Positions 1 through 10,613 of a stretch of 64,000 nt of DNA are shown here, piece by piece. The stretch is from contig NC_007645.1 in NCBI RefSeq assembly GCF_000012985.1, forward strand, positions 4,858,581 to 4,922,580, given 5' to 3'. Source of the DNA: Hahella chejuensis KCTC 2396. GTDB lineage: Bacteria > Pseudomonadota > Gammaproteobacteria > Pseudomonadales > Oleiphilaceae. Every line of letters starts with the position of its first letter. Within the stretch, counting starts at the first letter, position 1. The notes under the pieces were generated by a model. That model saw only the letters and a program-made list of their open reading frames with translations, was not told where the DNA came from and ran no database searches. The position numbers and the translations under genes are program-made.

Positions 1-475
1 GCTCGCCAATGGCGTTCTCCGCCACCGTCAGCGCCTCAGACTCATAGGTATTGGTGTCGACGAACAAGGAAAAGCGGGTCTCCCCTACGCTGGAGCCATC
101 GGACACTGTCAGCGAGACTTCCTGCGCCTCGCCGGGGGTCAGCGCGTCTTCAGCCGTTCCGCCTCCGTTAACGCCGGGAATGCCGCGCATGATAACGCCT
201 TTGCGGAAGGTATTGTCGACATACTCCAGGGCCAGCCAGCGCGGCTGGTTAGTCATGGAGAAATCCACCAGACCATCGCCGCCGTCCACACCGAACTCAT
301 AAGTGTATTCAACGCCCAGATAAGCGGTTCCCGGCGGTTTTCCCAAAATTCGGATGGCTTCGGGCGGCGCTGTATCGCTGCCGCAGGAGGCGAGTAGTAA
401 AGAAGTGATAACCAGCGCAGGCGTTTTCAGCGCCAACTTAACTCCGCTGCGCTGGGCCAGACCCAGGTGACCCAT
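1..475 (-). CDS. Putative lipoprotein with Ig/cadherin-like domain (3' part outside window)
   Basis: The reading frame is open from an ATG at 475 to the window edge, about 158 codons, so only the N-terminal part is visible. A basic and hydrophobic leader ends in LLASC, a good lipobox, so the product is probably lipidated at that Cys and exported. After it comes a segment (GTAYLGVEYTYEF, then DGGDGLVDFS and PRWLALE) that resembles the putative Ig or dystroglycan-type cadherin domains of bacterial surface proteins. Residues further on are Gly-, Thr- and Ser-rich, as in beta-sandwich repeats. The lipoprotein call rests on the visible leader; the domain call is by resemblance only. Function is unknown, and the full protein may be much longer. 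Confidence 0.7.
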   Translation of the reverse strand, partial: MGHLGLAQRSGVKLALKTPALVITSLLLASCGSDTAPPEAIRILGKPPGTAYLGVEYTYEFGVDGGDGLVDFSMTNQPRWLALEYVDNTFRKGVIMRGIPGVNGGGTAEDALTPGEAQEVSLTVSDGSSVGETRFSLFVDTNTYESEALTVAENAIGE

Positions 476-594
476 AGATGTGCATTCCACGCTTTATTAT
501 TCAAGTTTTACAAAATCTTATAAAACTTTGTTTTTTGTAACCACAGCAGGGGGCCAGAAACCCAACCGGGATCACACTGCCGCCCTTTTATTTC

Positions 595-631
595 TTAATC
601 AGGCAGACAAATAGCTTCCTTCCACCTGTCT
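595..631 (-). repeat. Copy 1 of a dispersed 28 bp repeat
   Basis: Positions 595-622 are identical, in inverse orientation, to 39708-39735. Similarity continues weakly to 631 (CAGACA is kept). Here the left arm of the palindrome seen in the second copy has decayed. The copy lies in the intergenic stretch between the lipoprotein and the end of ligA. Confidence 0.75.
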
Positions 632-672
632 GAAAACAATAGGTTCTGCGCCTGGCAGCCTCTGGAATGCAA

Positions 673-694
673 AACGGCCGCTGAAGCGGCCGTT
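673..694 (-). terminator. Probable ligA terminator
   Basis: A 9 bp perfect stem (AACGGCCGC / GCGGCCGTT) with a TGAA loop lies 25 bp past the ligA stop. On the minus strand it runs into TTTTGC, a short T tract, so it is a modest intrinsic terminator. Confidence 0.6.
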
Positions 695-719
695 GCTGGG
701 AACAAAAGGATCAGTGCAA

Positions 720-2804
<2,085 letters not shown>

Positions 2805-2917
2805 TTATCAGACGACTCCGCCGCACGGAAACTCCAACGCGGCGGTATATCTAAGTCTTTGATTCGGATTAAAGTATAGCGAATATAACGACAATATTGT
2901 TCGTTACAGGCCCATAC

Positions 2918-2960
2918 TCCGGGACATACCCGGAAGCGGAGCCCCGGGTTTATACCCGGG
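2918..2960 (-). repeat. Twin CCGGG hairpins at the zipA 3' end
   Basis: There are two adjacent inverted repeats: TCCGGG-ACATA-CCCGGA at 2918-2934 and CCCGGG-TTTATA-CCCGGG at 2943-2960. The second contains the zipA stop codon in its loop. No T tract follows either one, so they look like RNA-stability or pausing structures rather than classic terminators. Confidence 0.6.
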
Positions 2961-4308
2961 ACGACAGCATGCGACGCTCAAACTCCCTGACGCGTTGACG
3001 GCAGTGTTCAATAGTCTGCGCCGTCATAACGCTGCGATTTTCATCCTTAAGTTCGCCGCCCAGATTACGCACCAGGCATTGCGCGGTTTCCACCATGTAG
3101 TCGAAGGCGCGCATACTATTATCCGGCCCAGGCAGGCGCACAAAGAAACAGACGCCGGGAAAGCGCTGCGTCGCCATGTCCTGACCGAATACGCCCGGTT
3201 CTCTGGCGTTCGCCATGCTGAACTGGACAGGGCCTTCATCAAAGTCATGCTCATATCGATGAAAGATCGCCATGTCGCCCAATTGCATACCGCAGGCTTC
3301 AACCAGATTGCGCAACGCAGCGCCATCAAAGCCCTCTTCATCCTTGCTCAGCACATTGATAACCAGAATCTCTTGAAGCGTCTTCGGCTGCTTACCTGCC
3401 GGAGCGGTTCGACTCACCTTCTCTTCCCGGGTTTTCGGCGCATCTTCACTACGCTGGGAACTGGCGTTGAGTCCAGCCTGCTGCTGGATCGCACTGATTT
3501 TCTTCAGAAACTTGTCTTTAAACGCAAGCATAGGTTCATGTTGGGATTCCTCATGGGAGACCGGCCTGTCTATCGGCTCCGCATGCAGGTCCTCTTCCTT
3601 TTCAACTTCATCCTGTGGCTCTTCCTGCTCGAACTCCACCTCAGGCTCTGGCTCATGTTCGTGCAGACTGTCGTACCCGCCCTGATATCCCTGCACGCGG
3701 AAATTATCCCGCTTCAGAAACTCTTTATAGGGGCTGTCTCCGTAGCGCCCGTCGTCATCCGCTTCTGCGTCCTCTTCGACAAACTCTTCTTCATATTGTT
3801 CATCCCTAACCTGCTCGAAGCGTTGATAAGGTGAGAAGTTTTCCTGCTCTTCCGGCAGGCGCTCTTCCCTCTCGCCCTCTTCGACGAACTCCGGCTCTCT
3901 TCTTCCATAGCCCTGGTTGGACATGGATGCTTCCAACGCCTCATCCACTTCCAGAATCGGCGGCTCCGCCATGTCCTGGTCGTAATGCTCCTCGTCCTGC
4001 TGACGCTCTCTTTCTTTAAGCTTCTCGCAGGGTTTGAAGGTAGGTTTGTATTTGACTTCCTTAATCGGCCGAGTGTAGTTCTGCTCCGCAGCTGGCTTGC
4101 CATCTTTGATCACCCTGAAGCCACTGCTTGGCAGCTCCGGGTTAAAATCATCATCGATAGGCGTATTTTCGAAGTTGCCTCCCATACCCTGGGAGATTTC
4201 CAATGAATCCTTGCGCGCTCTTCTGACTCGGCGAAAACCATCTATAACCACGCCCAGAATTATGAGCAGGCCTATCATGATCAGCCATTCACGCAAACTG
4301 ATATCCAT
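2950..4308 (-). CDS. zipA: Cell division protein ZipA
   Basis: ZipA anchors FtsZ protofilaments to the inner membrane during septum assembly. The protein begins MDISLREWLIMIGLLIILG, a single N-terminal membrane segment (about residues 7-25), followed by a basic patch RRVRRARK. A long acidic, Glu-rich, low-complexity linker (about 50-310) follows. The C-terminal FtsZ-binding domain (about 310-450) carries the conserved LVxNVL-type start (ILVINVLSKDEEGF), MANAREPGVF and FFVRLPGPD. At 452 residues it is longer than E. coli ZipA (328), and the extra length is in the linker. It lies between smc and ligA on the same strand, 121 bp after smc. The stop codon is in the loop of a perfect hairpin. Confidence 0.96.
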   Translation of the reverse strand: MDISLREWLIMIGLLIILGVVIDGFRRVRRARKDSLEISQGMGGNFENTPIDDDFNPELPSSGFRVIKDGKPAAEQNYTRPIKEVKYKPTFKPCEKLKERERQQDEEHYDQDMAEPPILEVDEALEASMSNQGYGRREPEFVEEGEREERLPEEQENFSPYQRFEQVRDEQYEEEFVEEDAEADDDGRYGDSPYKEFLKRDNFRVQGYQGGYDSLHEHEPEPEVEFEQEEPQDEVEKEEDLHAEPIDRPVSHEESQHEPMLAFKDKFLKKISAIQQQAGLNASSQRSEDAPKTREEKVSRTAPAGKQPKTLQEILVINVLSKDEEGFDGAALRNLVEACGMQLGDMAIFHRYEHDFDEGPVQFSMANAREPGVFGQDMATQRFPGVCFFVRLPGPDNSMRAFDYMVETAQCLVRNLGGELKDENRSVMTAQTIEHCRQRVREFERRMLSSRV

Positions 4309-4429
4309 TAATTTAATATCCCCAACTAAACATCATCATGGTATTCGCCAACCTGATCCCGCCTTTATTTCTTATCGATTGGCGAGTTAATTTATTCAAT
4401 TCGCCGCTGCTTTACAATGCAGCGCGCCC

Positions 4430-7400
4430 TTACAACGCAGCCATTGCGGCCGCTTCTTCAACATCCACGGAAACCAGTCTCGACACGCCGGGCTCATGCA
4501 TGGTGACCCCCATCAAGTGATCCGCCATTTCCATGGCGATCTTGTTGTGGGTAATGTAGATGAACTGCACCTGATCCGACATTTCTTTCACCATTCGAGC
4601 ATAGCGCCCCACGTTGGCGTCGTCCAATGGCGCGTCCACTTCGTCCAGCATACAGAACGGCGCGGGGTTAAGCTGAAAGATGGAGAAGATCAGCGCAATG
4701 GCGGTAAGCGCTTTCTCTCCACCCGACAACAAATGAATGGTGCTGTTTTTCTTGCCTGGAGGCCGCGCCATAATGGCGACACCGGTTTCCAGCAAGTCTT
4801 CCCCGGTTAACTCCAGATAGGCGCTGCCGCCGCCAAAGACGCGGGGAAACAAATTCTGCAGACCTTCATTGACCTGGTCGAAGGTTTCCTTGAACTTGTT
4901 GCGGGTTTCGCGATCGATTTTGCGAATCGCGTTCTCCAGGGTCTCCAATGCTTCCTGCAAGTCCTCATGCTGACCGTCGAGATAGACTTTACGTTCGGAC
5001 TGGGCTTCATATTCCTCAATCGCCGCCAGGTTGATAGCGCCGAGACGCTCTACCTTACCAACAATTTGCTCGATGTCCCGTTGCAGCTGTCCTTCGTCCG
5101 CATCTTCCGCCAGCAGTCCGATCACATTCTCAAGGTCGTACTGATCCTCCGCCATTTGATCCCGTAAGGCGTTTTTACGGATATCCGTTTCCCGATGCTG
5201 CATGCGTAATGATTCAATCCGGCTGCGCATGTTCTGAATCACCATCTCATTACGCTGCCGGGACGATTCATCGCCCTGCATCGACTGCTCCAAATCCGCG
5301 AGACGATTACGCTCACGGGTCAGGATGTCCTCTTGTTGCATGCGCAATTCAAGATAGCCTTCCAGGCGCGCCTGCAAAGCGTCATCGGGATTCTGCAAGG
5401 TTTGCAGGCTTTCCTCCACCCACTGCATGCGTTCACGGTTACGCCGCAAGTTAGCGTCGCTTTTTTCCAGCGCCTGCCGTATGGACTCTTTCCGCGTGCT
5501 GAGCGCGCTGGCGCGCAATTGCATCTGGTGAGCGTGCTCCCGATCCAGACGCGCCTGCGTGCGCAGGCCATCCAGTTTCTGGCGCACGTCATCGCGGCGA
5601 TTGAGCAACAGCTCCTTCTTTTCCACGCTGCCTTCCAGGTCCATCAAGGCGGTGTTCCACACGCCTTTGCTTTCCTGCAGCCCCATCTGTTCTTCGTCGA
5701 TCTGGAACTGTATCTCCGCAATCTCCGCGGCGATGGACTCTACCCTGCGCTGGACTTGTTCGCGTCGCGCTTCTTTTGCGCTCAAGTCAGATTTGGTCTG
5801 CAACAATTGCTTGTTGATCTCAACCGATTCCTTTTGCAGGGTTTCCCTTTCCTCATCAAAACAACTTAAGGCCGCATCGATGGTTTCCTTATCCTGAGAC
5901 AAGGACGCCAACTGCGTCGCGACCTCTTCCATTTCCTGCTCTATTTCCGCCAACCGGCGATTACGCGCAAGCAGACCGTCGCCTGTCTGTTTCGCCGGCG
6001 GAGCCAGAATCCAGTCCCGGCCAACCTGCATGCCATCCGGCGTCAAAAAGAAGGCGCGGTCAGAAAGTTCATGGCGCCGCTCAACCGCGGCGGAAAAACT
6101 GTCCGCAGAGCGAACGCCATCCAGCCATGCCGCCACCGCACTGTTGACGGAGCTGGCGCTGGCGAACCGCAACGCCTCGCTGGCGAGTTCGTCCTCACAC
6201 ACCAACGCCACGCCTTTGGGTGGGGCGTATTGCAGGCGTTCGAGAAATTCTCGACCGACCACTCGTGCGGACAACCGAGCGCCCAGCACCGCTTCAAGCG
6301 CCGGTTCCCACTGTACGGCAACGCTCAATCGCTCTCCCAGCGTCGGAGCGGCGTCAATCTCATGCAGCGCCAGCCATTCCAACGCTTCCTGTCGCGAGGC
6401 CTGGCTGTCATGTTTTTGCAAGGCCAATAGCGACGCCTGCTCGCCCTTCAGGGTTTGTTCACAGGTACGGGCGTCATTGATTCTGGCGCTGAGAGATTCT
6501 TTACGCTCCTGCTCGCTCTGCTCGCGCGCCCTCATCTCCTGATGGGTCAGCGCCTGCTGATCCGCATGCATTTCCAGTTCCTGCATGCGTTCGCGCAGTA
6601 TCTCTAAATCTTCATCGTCGTAAGCGCCGCCGATAAGGCTTTGCTCATCCGCTAATTTGCGCTTGCGCTCTAGCAACTGCTGAACCAGTTTTTCCGCCTG
6701 TTGAATGCGGGACTGCTCGACTTCCGCTGTTTTCTGCAAATGCGCGGAGCTACGGGAAAAGTCATCCCACTCCTGTTGCCACAATTGCATAGCGTCTTCA
6801 GCCTGAGCCAAGAGTTCCGCAGATTCTTCCGATTTGGCCAGATGCTCTTCCAGCTCCGGCTCAATCATCATCAGCTCTTCTTCCAGCTCCTGAAGATGTT
6901 GCTGCTCGCGCTCCAATTCTTCGTTCAGCTCACGATTGGTGTCCTGCAACTGCTGCATTTCCGCCTGCAATTGCTGCTCGCGTTCTTTCGCGTTACGAAT
7001 CTGCTGTTCCAGCTTGGCGATTTCAGCGCCGCTGCCGTAATAATCCGCCTGCGCACGGTTCACCGCTTCATTGGCGTCCGCCCGCTTCTCACGAAAACCT
7101 TCCAGACGACTGTCCAAAGAGGTGCGCTCGTATAGCAGGCGCTCCAGCTCAACTTCCTGGCCGCGCAATTCTTCCTGCACACCAGTGGCTTCTTTGTCCA
7201 GGGTTCGCCATTTCAGCGCGTTCAACAACGCACGCTTGTCACGCTCTTCCGCCTTTAACTCTTTATATCGCTCCGCCGCCTTGGCCTGCCGATGCAGGTG
7301 CTGCAGCTGGCGATCCAGTTCTTCGCGAATATCAGAGAGGCGCTCCAGGTTTTCCCGCGTCCGTTTCATCCGGGACTCAGTTTCCTTGCGGCGCTCCTTG

Positions 7401-7918
7401 TACTTGGAAATTCCCGCCGCCTCCTCGATGAAAACCCGCAGCTCTTCCGGCTTGGATTCAATCAGACGGGAGATCATGCCCTGCTCGATAATGGCGTAGC
7501 TGCGCGGCCCCAGGCCGGTGCCGAGAAACAGATCCGTAATGTCTTTACGACGACATTTGTTGCCATTGAGGAAATAGAGAGACTGCGCGTCACGGGTGAC
7601 TTTGCGTTTGACGGAGATTTCGTTGTAGCGGGAAAACTCGCCCTGCAGCACGCCGCCGGCGTTATCGAAGATCAGCTCGATGGAAGCCTGTCCCACCGGT
7701 TTTCGGGTATTGGAGCCATTGAAAATGACGTCTGTCATGGACTCGCCGCGCAGGTGCTTGGCGGAGCTCTCCCCCATCACCCAACGTACTGCGTCAATAA
7801 TATTGGATTTGCCGCATCCATTAGGCCCCACCACCGCAGCCATATTGCTGGGGAAATGCACGGTTGTCGGGTCTACGAACGACTTGAAACCGGCAAGCTT
7901 GATGGATTTTAGTCTCAT
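4430..7918 (-). CDS. smc: Chromosome segregation ATPase SMC
   Basis: SMC is the ATPase of the bacterial condensin that organises and segregates newly replicated origins together with ScpA and ScpB. The 1162 residues have the expected architecture: Walker A GPNGCGKS (31-38), a long coiled coil, a hinge near the middle (about 500-650), a second coiled coil, then the ABC signature LLSGGEKALTA and Walker B FCMLDEVDAPLDD. The start ATG (MRLKSIKLAGFKSF) is the family-typical N-terminus. The ScpA and ScpB partners are encoded 5-6 kb away in this same window. The presence of smc and scpAB implies that this organism does not rely on MukBEF. Confidence 0.98.
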   Translation of the reverse strand: MRLKSIKLAGFKSFVDPTTVHFPSNMAAVVGPNGCGKSNIIDAVRWVMGESSAKHLRGESMTDVIFNGSNTRKPVGQASIELIFDNAGGVLQGEFSRYNEISVKRKVTRDAQSLYFLNGNKCRRKDITDLFLGTGLGPRSYAIIEQGMISRLIESKPEELRVFIEEAAGISKYKERRKETESRMKRTRENLERLSDIREELDRQLQHLHRQAKAAERYKELKAEERDKRALLNALKWRTLDKEATGVQEELRGQEVELERLLYERTSLDSRLEGFREKRADANEAVNRAQADYYGSGAEIAKLEQQIRNAKEREQQLQAEMQQLQDTNRELNEELEREQQHLQELEEELMMIEPELEEHLAKSEESAELLAQAEDAMQLWQQEWDDFSRSSAHLQKTAEVEQSRIQQAEKLVQQLLERKRKLADEQSLIGGAYDDEDLEILRERMQELEMHADQQALTHQEMRAREQSEQERKESLSARINDARTCEQTLKGEQASLLALQKHDSQASRQEALEWLALHEIDAAPTLGERLSVAVQWEPALEAVLGARLSARVVGREFLERLQYAPPKGVALVCEDELASEALRFASASSVNSAVAAWLDGVRSADSFSAAVERRHELSDRAFFLTPDGMQVGRDWILAPPAKQTGDGLLARNRRLAEIEQEMEEVATQLASLSQDKETIDAALSCFDEERETLQKESVEINKQLLQTKSDLSAKEARREQVQRRVESIAAEIAEIQFQIDEEQMGLQESKGVWNTALMDLEGSVEKKELLLNRRDDVRQKLDGLRTQARLDREHAHQMQLRASALSTRKESIRQALEKSDANLRRNRERMQWVEESLQTLQNPDDALQARLEGYLELRMQQEDILTRERNRLADLEQSMQGDESSRQRNEMVIQNMRSRIESLRMQHRETDIRKNALRDQMAEDQYDLENVIGLLAEDADEGQLQRDIEQIVGKVERLGAINLAAIEEYEAQSERKVYLDGQHEDLQEALETLENAIRKIDRETRNKFKETFDQVNEGLQNLFPRVFGGGSAYLELTGEDLLETGVAIMARPPGKKNSTIHLLSGGEKALTAIALIFSIFQLNPAPFCMLDEVDAPLDDANVGRYARMVKEMSDQVQFIYITHNKIAMEMADHLMGVTMHEPGVSRLVSVDVEEAAAMAAL

Positions 7919-8169
7919 GATGCGGAGGCTGCAGGAGCTGTCACAGGGTTTGTCCAGATATGGAGCGGGAGTTTAACGGATTAAACCCGGGCGGACCAGC
8001 GCGAAACGCAGTGCTCCCGCGGCTCCAGGCTATGCGCTTGTATCCGCTGAAGTTGCGATGTGACAAGGGCTCACCAGCCATGACGGGACAGAGAGTCGCA
8101 AAAATTATCGATTGAAAATTAGTCAACATGTCACTAAATTAATCTTTAGTCGAACAGGAGTTGTACGCA

Positions 8170-8367
8170 ATGGAAATCAGCAAACGTAGTAACGACCAGC
8201 AATCAAACAAACATCATCGCTCAGACCGCTTCTTCGCTGTAGACGGAAAGTGGTATTACCGCACCCGGGAAAAAATCCATCTGGGGCCTTATGAGGCGCT
8301 GGAGGAAGCGGAAGACGGCCTGATCGCCTATCTTCGCTATCTGCATGTAGCGGAACGCAGGGAATAG
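8170..8367 (+). CDS. Small DUF6316-like protein
   Basis: This is a 65-residue soluble protein of unknown function. It contains RSDRFFAVDGKWYYRTRE followed by LGPYEALEEAEDGLIAYLRY. This aromatic 'plain sheet then GPY/F and acidic helix' pattern matches the small DUF6316-type proteins seen in marine gammaproteobacteria, an assignment made from memory. The start is set at ATG 8170 because AGGAG at 8156-8160 is then spaced 9 bases away; the in-frame TTG at 8161 has no room for a ribosome site. It is divergent from smc and convergent with the GntR gene. Confidence 0.75.
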   Translation: MEISKRSNDQQSNKHHRSDRFFAVDGKWYYRTREKIHLGPYEALEEAEDGLIAYLRYLHVAERRE

Positions 8368-8386
8368 TGCGTCCCAATATTAGGGG

Positions 8387-9052
8387 TCAGGAGGATTCCT
8401 GCAGGATACTGATCACCAGATTCTTTTGATGCTCCGCAAAGCTCTCGATAACCAGCTTCACGCCGGCGAAGTCTCGCTGCTGCACGGCTTGCAGTAAGCC
8501 GTTGTAGAAGTTCATTGATTGATAAAGTTCCCCTTTCTTGCGCCTGATCGCCAAATGATAAGTGCGACTGATAGCCGGTCGCAGATTTTCCAGGATTTCC
8601 TCCAGATAGGGATTGCTCACCAGCGTCAGGCAATAGCTCATCACCGAAAAACCACTGTCGATGACTGATTCGAAAGACGCTTCCTCATTCATCACCGCGC
8701 GGTTGATTTGCTGCACCTGATTCATCACCGGGGCCAAATCGCTCTCCCGCCAGCTCTCCGCCACTTTACGGGCCAGCATCACCAACAATGACGCATATAC
8801 GTCATACAGACTTTCAACCTGATTGACGGTGAGGTCCGACACCACTGCGCCACGACGCGGATATATTTCGATTAAGTGCCGACGCTCAAGAATCAACAGC
8901 GCTTCGCGCACGGAGCCGCGGCTGACTTCCAAGTCGCCAGCCACCTTAAGTTCCTGAATACGCTCATTGGCCCGCAACTCTCCGGTAATAATTAATCTTC
9001 CCAAATGTTGCGCAATTTGTTCAGCCAAGCTTTCCGGCGCCTGAAACTTCAT
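8387..9052 (-). CDS. GntR-family (FCD) transcriptional regulator
   Basis: This is a 221-residue regulator with an N-terminal winged helix (about residues 8-75; LIITGELRANERIQE, SRGSVREALLILERRHLIE, YPRRGAVV), characteristic of GntR proteins. It is followed by an all-helical effector domain of FCD size (about 80-215). It is transcribed divergently from alkB across 179 bp that contain a perfect ATTGT-CAA-ACAAT site, the form of operator used by FadR/VanR-type GntR proteins. The likely role is control of alkB and of itself in response to an alkane-derived or fatty-acid-like ligand. The ligand is not deducible from sequence. Confidence 0.88.
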   Translation of the reverse strand: MKFQAPESLAEQIAQHLGRLIITGELRANERIQELKVAGDLEVSRGSVREALLILERRHLIEIYPRRGAVVSDLTVNQVESLYDVYASLLVMLARKVAESWRESDLAPVMNQVQQINRAVMNEEASFESVIDSGFSVMSYCLTLVSNPYLEEILENLRPAISRTYHLAIRRKKGELYQSMNFYNGLLQAVQQRDFAGVKLVIESFAEHQKNLVISILQESS

Positions 9053-9174
9053 ATCGGTGTGTTCCTAAAAACTCAGTTTAAGCAAAGAGTTGCGGTAAGA
9101 GACACGATTCTAGCATACCCCCGCCCAATGAAAACGAAGGAGTAAAAGTAAAAATCGCTTGATAGAATTGTTAG

Positions 9175-9187
9175 ATTGTCAAACAAT
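9175..9187. promoter_or_regulatory. Candidate GntR/FCD operator
   Basis: A 13 bp perfect inverted repeat, ATTGT-CAA-ACAAT, matches the TNGTNNNACNA pattern of FCD-type GntR operators. It lies 45 bp upstream of the alkB start and about 120 bp upstream of the regulator gene, a position suited to blocking alkB transcription. Confidence 0.55.
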
Positions 9188-9231
9188 GCAACAAAATCAC
9201 AACACGAATAATAAGAATTAAGGAGCCCTTT

Positions 9232-10359
9232 ATGCCTGAATCCCTTCGCCCCCAACTCATGCTGCAAATAAAAAAGTGGGGGTATCTGATTTTCATGATT
9301 CCACTGAGTCTCCCCATCCTGAGCTGGATACTGACCTCTCAGTTCAGCCTGGGAGACGCTGGGGCCTGGATGACAGTTCTGTTCGTATTCGGCGTGGTTC
9401 CGGTTTTGGATGCGCTTATTGGAAAAGACGCCAGCAACCCCGATGAACGGCGACACACGCCCCATTTGGAAAAAAGTCTGTACTATCCCATGCTGACTCT
9501 GGCCTTCGTCCCCGCCTACCTGTGCCTGATCATCTGGGGCGCGCACATATTCAGCAGCGATCTCTATCATTGGGCGGGAAAAGCCGGATGGGTGATTTCC
9601 ATTGGCGTCGTCGGCGGCCTGGCCATTACCGTCGCTCACGAACTGATCCACAAAAACTCCATCCTGGAGCAAGCAGCAGGCGGCTTACTACTCGCCATGG
9701 TGGGTTATGGCGGATTTAAGGTGGAGCATATTCGGGGACACCATGTGAATGTCGCCACTCCGGCGGACGCATCTTCATCCCGCTACAATCAGTCCCTTTA
9801 TCATTTCCTGCCTCGCGCTATCTTCTTCAATGTTAAAAATGCGTGGGCGCTGGAACAACGGCGACTGGCCAGGAAGGAGCTGCCGTCACTCTCCCTTCAC
9901 AACGAGCTGATCTGGTGGTATGGCGTCACCGCAGCCCTCTTGGCCGGTTTTACTTTAGTTTGGGGCCTAATGGGCGCGTTGTTCTTTATGGGTCAGGGAC
10001 TGATCGCCACCTTATTGTTGGAGACCGTCAATTATCTGGAGCACTATGGCCTGCATCGGCGCGTCAACGACAATGGCGGGTTTGAACGCGTCACCCATCA
10101 GCACTCATGGAATTCCAGTTACCTGTTAACCAATCTGATGTTGTTTCAGCTGCAGCGGCATTCAGACCATCACGCCAACGCCAAACGCCGCTATCAAGCG
10201 CTGCGACATTATGAAGACTCTCCGCAACTACCAGCCGGTTACGCCACCATGGTGTTGCTGGCGCTGGCTCCGCCACTATGGCGCAAGGTTATGAACCCAA
10301 AAGTGAATCACTACTATCAGCAGGACACTGACGCTTCGCCAAATCCACAATTTAATTAA
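9232..10359 (+). CDS. alkB: Alkane 1-monooxygenase AlkB
   Basis: AlkB is an inner-membrane non-heme di-iron enzyme that hydroxylates the terminal methyl of medium-chain alkanes, using electrons from rubredoxin. All diagnostic histidine motifs are present: HELIH (136-140), EHIRGHH (165-171), NYLEHYGL (267-274) and LQRHSDHH (307-314). Several hydrophobic helices (about 17-35, 45-62, 85-105, 120-135, 235-260) fit a six-helix topology. The length (375) is slightly short of the usual 400 or so. A good AGGAG lies 7 bases before the ATG. No rubredoxin or rubredoxin reductase gene is in the window, so the electron donor must be encoded elsewhere. A divergent GntR gene suggests inducible expression. 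Confidence 0.95.
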   Translation: MPESLRPQLMLQIKKWGYLIFMIPLSLPILSWILTSQFSLGDAGAWMTVLFVFGVVPVLDALIGKDASNPDERRHTPHLEKSLYYPMLTLAFVPAYLCLIIWGAHIFSSDLYHWAGKAGWVISIGVVGGLAITVAHELIHKNSILEQAAGGLLLAMVGYGGFKVEHIRGHHVNVATPADASSSRYNQSLYHFLPRAIFFNVKNAWALEQRRLARKELPSLSLHNELIWWYGVTAALLAGFTLVWGLMGALFFMGQGLIATLLLETVNYLEHYGLHRRVNDNGGFERVTHQHSWNSSYLLTNLMLFQLQRHSDHHANAKRRYQALRHYEDSPQLPAGYATMVLLALAPPLWRKVMNPKVNHYYQQDTDASPNPQFN

Positions 10360-10613
10360 GTTTTTTACGATTTGACGGCCGACAACTATTTGACGCCGGT
10401 TGCCGGTCGCCCCCTTCTCAACGCCGAATCCCCGTCACACCGGCAAGTTTCTGCCTAGGTTAAATTGACTACATATTGCTGTTTTTCAAAGAATTAAAAT
10501 CCGCTGGCATTGAAATGGCAAAGATAGCCTTGCAAGCGCCGTTTTCGCCGCTGACGGCGGATAACTCAAGGCATTCGCAACACGTATGTAGTATCTATCG
10601 ACGGGAGCATCCC

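Noticed and set aside
4411-4442. Near-duplicate TTACAATGCAGC / TTACAACGCAGC at the smc end
   Set aside because: A small local duplication at a gene end with no sign of function.
9073-9672. 199-codon minus-strand frame overlapping alkB and its promoter
   Set aside because: Antisense to a well-supported alkB and lacks a recognisable domain.
10370-10395. Two ATTTGACG direct repeats 18 bp apart after alkB
   Set aside because: Short, no palindrome, and no second line of evidence for a binding site.
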